A DNA stretch of 31,401 nucleotides from an uncultured Collinsella sp. (GTDB lineage: Bacteria; Actinomycetota; Coriobacteriia; Coriobacteriales; Coriobacteriaceae): NCBI GenBank assembly GCA_900757185.1, contig CAAEMX010000014.1, positions 1-31,401 of the forward strand, read 5' to 3'. The notes under the pieces were generated by a model that saw only the letters and a list, made by a program, of their open reading frames with translations, was not told where the DNA came from and did not search any database. This document shows positions 30,212 through 31,401 of the stretch, piece by piece (position 1 is the first letter of the stretch; each line of letters opens with the position of its first letter). A program made the position numbers and the translations under genes.

Positions 30212-31401
30212 CTGCGCGTGAGCTTGTCGAATGTCCCGTTGTCGTTGGAACAGCAGGACACGTCGACCACGGAAAGTCGGCCCTTATCGAGGCGCTGACC
30301 GGCAAAAATCCCGACCGTCTGGAGGTCGAACGCCGCCGAGGCATGACTACGGAGCTCGGCTTTGGCGAGCTCGAGCTTCCCAGCGGCAAGCTTGTCGGCC
30401 TGGTCGACGTGCCCGGGCATGCGCACTACCTGCGCGCGATGGTACAGGGTGCCACCGGCGTGGGCGTTGCGTTGCTGGTGGTTTCTGCCGTTGAGGGCGT
30501 GATGCCGCAGACGCGAGAGCACGTGTACGTGTTGGAGCTGTTGGGCGTGAGGCACCTCGTGGTGGCGCTCACGATGCGCGATCTGGCCGATGACGAGACG
30601 GCGGAGCTCGCCGAGCTCGACGTGATGGACTTCCTCAGCGATACCGTCTTTGCCGATGCGCCCGTGGTGCCTGTTTCCTCGCGCACGGGCGTGGGCATCG
30701 AGGACGTTCGCCTTGCCCTCGATGCCGCCATCGACTCTTTCCTGGCCGATGCCGCATCCCGCCCGGTGCGCCCCGGTCTGGCCCCGCGCCTGCCCATCGA
30801 CCGCTGCTTCACCATCAAGGGATCCGGGACGGTCGTCACGGGCACGCTTCACGATGCCCCCGTAGCGGTGGGCGACGAGCTCGTCTCATGTCCCGCGGAC
30901 GTGCGCTGCCGCGTGCGCGCGATTCAGGTGCATGGTGATACTCCTCGGGCGTTGCCCGGACAGCGCGCGGCGCTCAACATCGTGGGCGACGGTGCGGGCG
31001 ACCTTCCGCGTGGCGAGGTCCTCTGCGGGTCTGGTGCCGAGGGCTCGACGCTCAGGCTCATCGCCCGCTTCACGTATCTGGGGCGCGAGGGCACCAAGCC
31101 CGCGCCCTTCGAGTCCGGTACGCGCGTGCATGTGATGGCGGGCACGGCGGAGGTCCTCGGCCGAATCATGCTGATGGAGGGTGAGGGTCCTATTGAGGCT
31201 GGCGAGACCCGCATCGTGCAGGTCCGTCTGGAGGAGCGCCTTCCCGTGCGATCGGGCGACGGCCTCATTGTGCTCGCGTTCTCGCCGGTGGTGCTTATCG
31301 GCGGCGGTCGTGTTCTTCTTTCGCGGTGTCGCCGCTCGCGCGTCCTCTCCGCGGGCGAGTGCGCGCTGCTCGGGGCCCTGGATGCCGACGACCGCGCCGC
31401 C
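30208..31401 (+). CDS. selB: Selenocysteine-specific elongation factor SelB (3' end beyond window)
   Basis: 398 codons are present and the frame is open to the window edge; a full SelB has about 600 residues, so the C-terminal mRNA-binding winged helices are missing only because of the cut. SelB carries Sec-tRNA to the ribosome at UGA codons with a SECIS hairpin. G1 is GHVDHGKS (17-24), the switch region has RRRGMTTELGF, and G3 is DVPGH from Asp67. The G4 motif is TMRD (122-125), where TKAD/NKxD is usual. Beta-barrel domains II and III follow (FTIKGSGTVVTGT, LPRGEVLC, RLEERLPVRSGD). The start overlaps the selA stop by ATGA. Confidence 0.93.
   Translation, partial: MTARELVECPVVVGTAGHVDHGKSALIEALTGKNPDRLEVERRRGMTTELGFGELELPSGKLVGLVDVPGHAHYLRAMVQGATGVGVALLVVSAVEGVMPQTREHVYVLELLGVRHLVVALTMRDLADDETAELAELDVMDFLSDTVFADAPVVPVSSRTGVGIEDVRLALDAAIDSFLADAASRPVRPGLAPRLPIDRCFTIKGSGTVVTGTLHDAPVAVGDELVSCPADVRCRVRAIQVHGDTPRALPGQRAALNIVGDGAGDLPRGEVLCGSGAEGSTLRLIARFTYLGREGTKPAPFESGTRVHVMAGTAEVLGRIMLMEGEGPIEAGETRIVQVRLEERLPVRSGDGLIVLAFSPVVLIGGGRVLLSRCRRSRVLSAGECALLGALDADDRAA

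Overview
The window looks like a chromosomal segment of a high-GC gut actinobacterium of class Coriobacteriia, most likely Collinsella or a close relative. This placement rests on GC-rich coding with GTG/TTG starts, a four-domain ribosomal protein S1, a type A RNase P RNA and the mix of anaerobic gene families. It is inference, because no 16S gene is present. I see no phage, IS element or CRISPR array, and nearly all genes look intact. Region 1 (1-5.8 kb): ribose-5-phosphate isomerase B on the minus strand, divergent from a probable L-cysteine desulfidase. A small sugar operon follows: a TIM-barrel sugar isomerase/epimerase-like protein and a PTS EIIBC permease, then a DeoR-family regulator behind a terminator. 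Region 2 (5.8-9.7 kb): a HAD hydrolase divergent from rpsA, then RNase P RNA (rnpB) followed by an unusual nested hairpin, then a YigZ/IMPACT protein. Region 3 (9.7-16.9 kb): a C_GCAxxG_C_C-family protein divergent from an O-acetylhomoserine sulfhydrylase across a perfect 10-bp-arm palindrome; an MFS exporter; xanthine phosphoribosyltransferase; a small GGQ release-factor-like protein; and a minus-strand pair made of a CLC-family transporter and a lipid kinase. Region 4 (17-31.4 kb) is the most coherent part and reads as a supply line for molybdenum- and selenium-dependent enzymes such as formate dehydrogenase. It begins with moeA and a moaB/mog gene, then modA, modB and modC for molybdate uptake. 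Next comes selD, whose own active-site codon is an in-frame UGA (Sec17) with a short hairpin starting 11 nt downstream. Gene finders will truncate this gene unless the UGA is read through. After selD come yedF, a DUF3343 putative Se/S carrier and a class V cysteine desulfurase / selenocysteine lyase-like enzyme. A BrnQ-type carrier, tRNA-Pro(TGG) and tRNA-Gly(TCC), a formate/nitrite channel (focA family), selA and the 5' two-thirds of selB complete the region. SelD would make selenophosphate from selenide delivered by the desulfurase/carrier proteins, SelA would use it to make Sec-tRNA, and SelB would carry that to the ribosome, including for SelD itself. The molybdenum genes would make the cofactor that commonly partners Sec in formate dehydrogenase, and the FNT channel would move formate. 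No formate dehydrogenase gene or tRNA-Sec lies inside the window. The oddities most worth following are: a ModB permease with a ~190-residue extracytoplasmic N-terminal domain of no recognised family; the Sec-containing SelD with its carrier operon; inverted and direct fragments of tRNA-Gly just downstream of that tRNA; the nested hairpin after rnpB; non-canonical residues in the FNT channel (Arg for the pore His) and in SelB (TMRD for the G4 motif); and several dispersed palindromes built on GGGAC/GTCCC.
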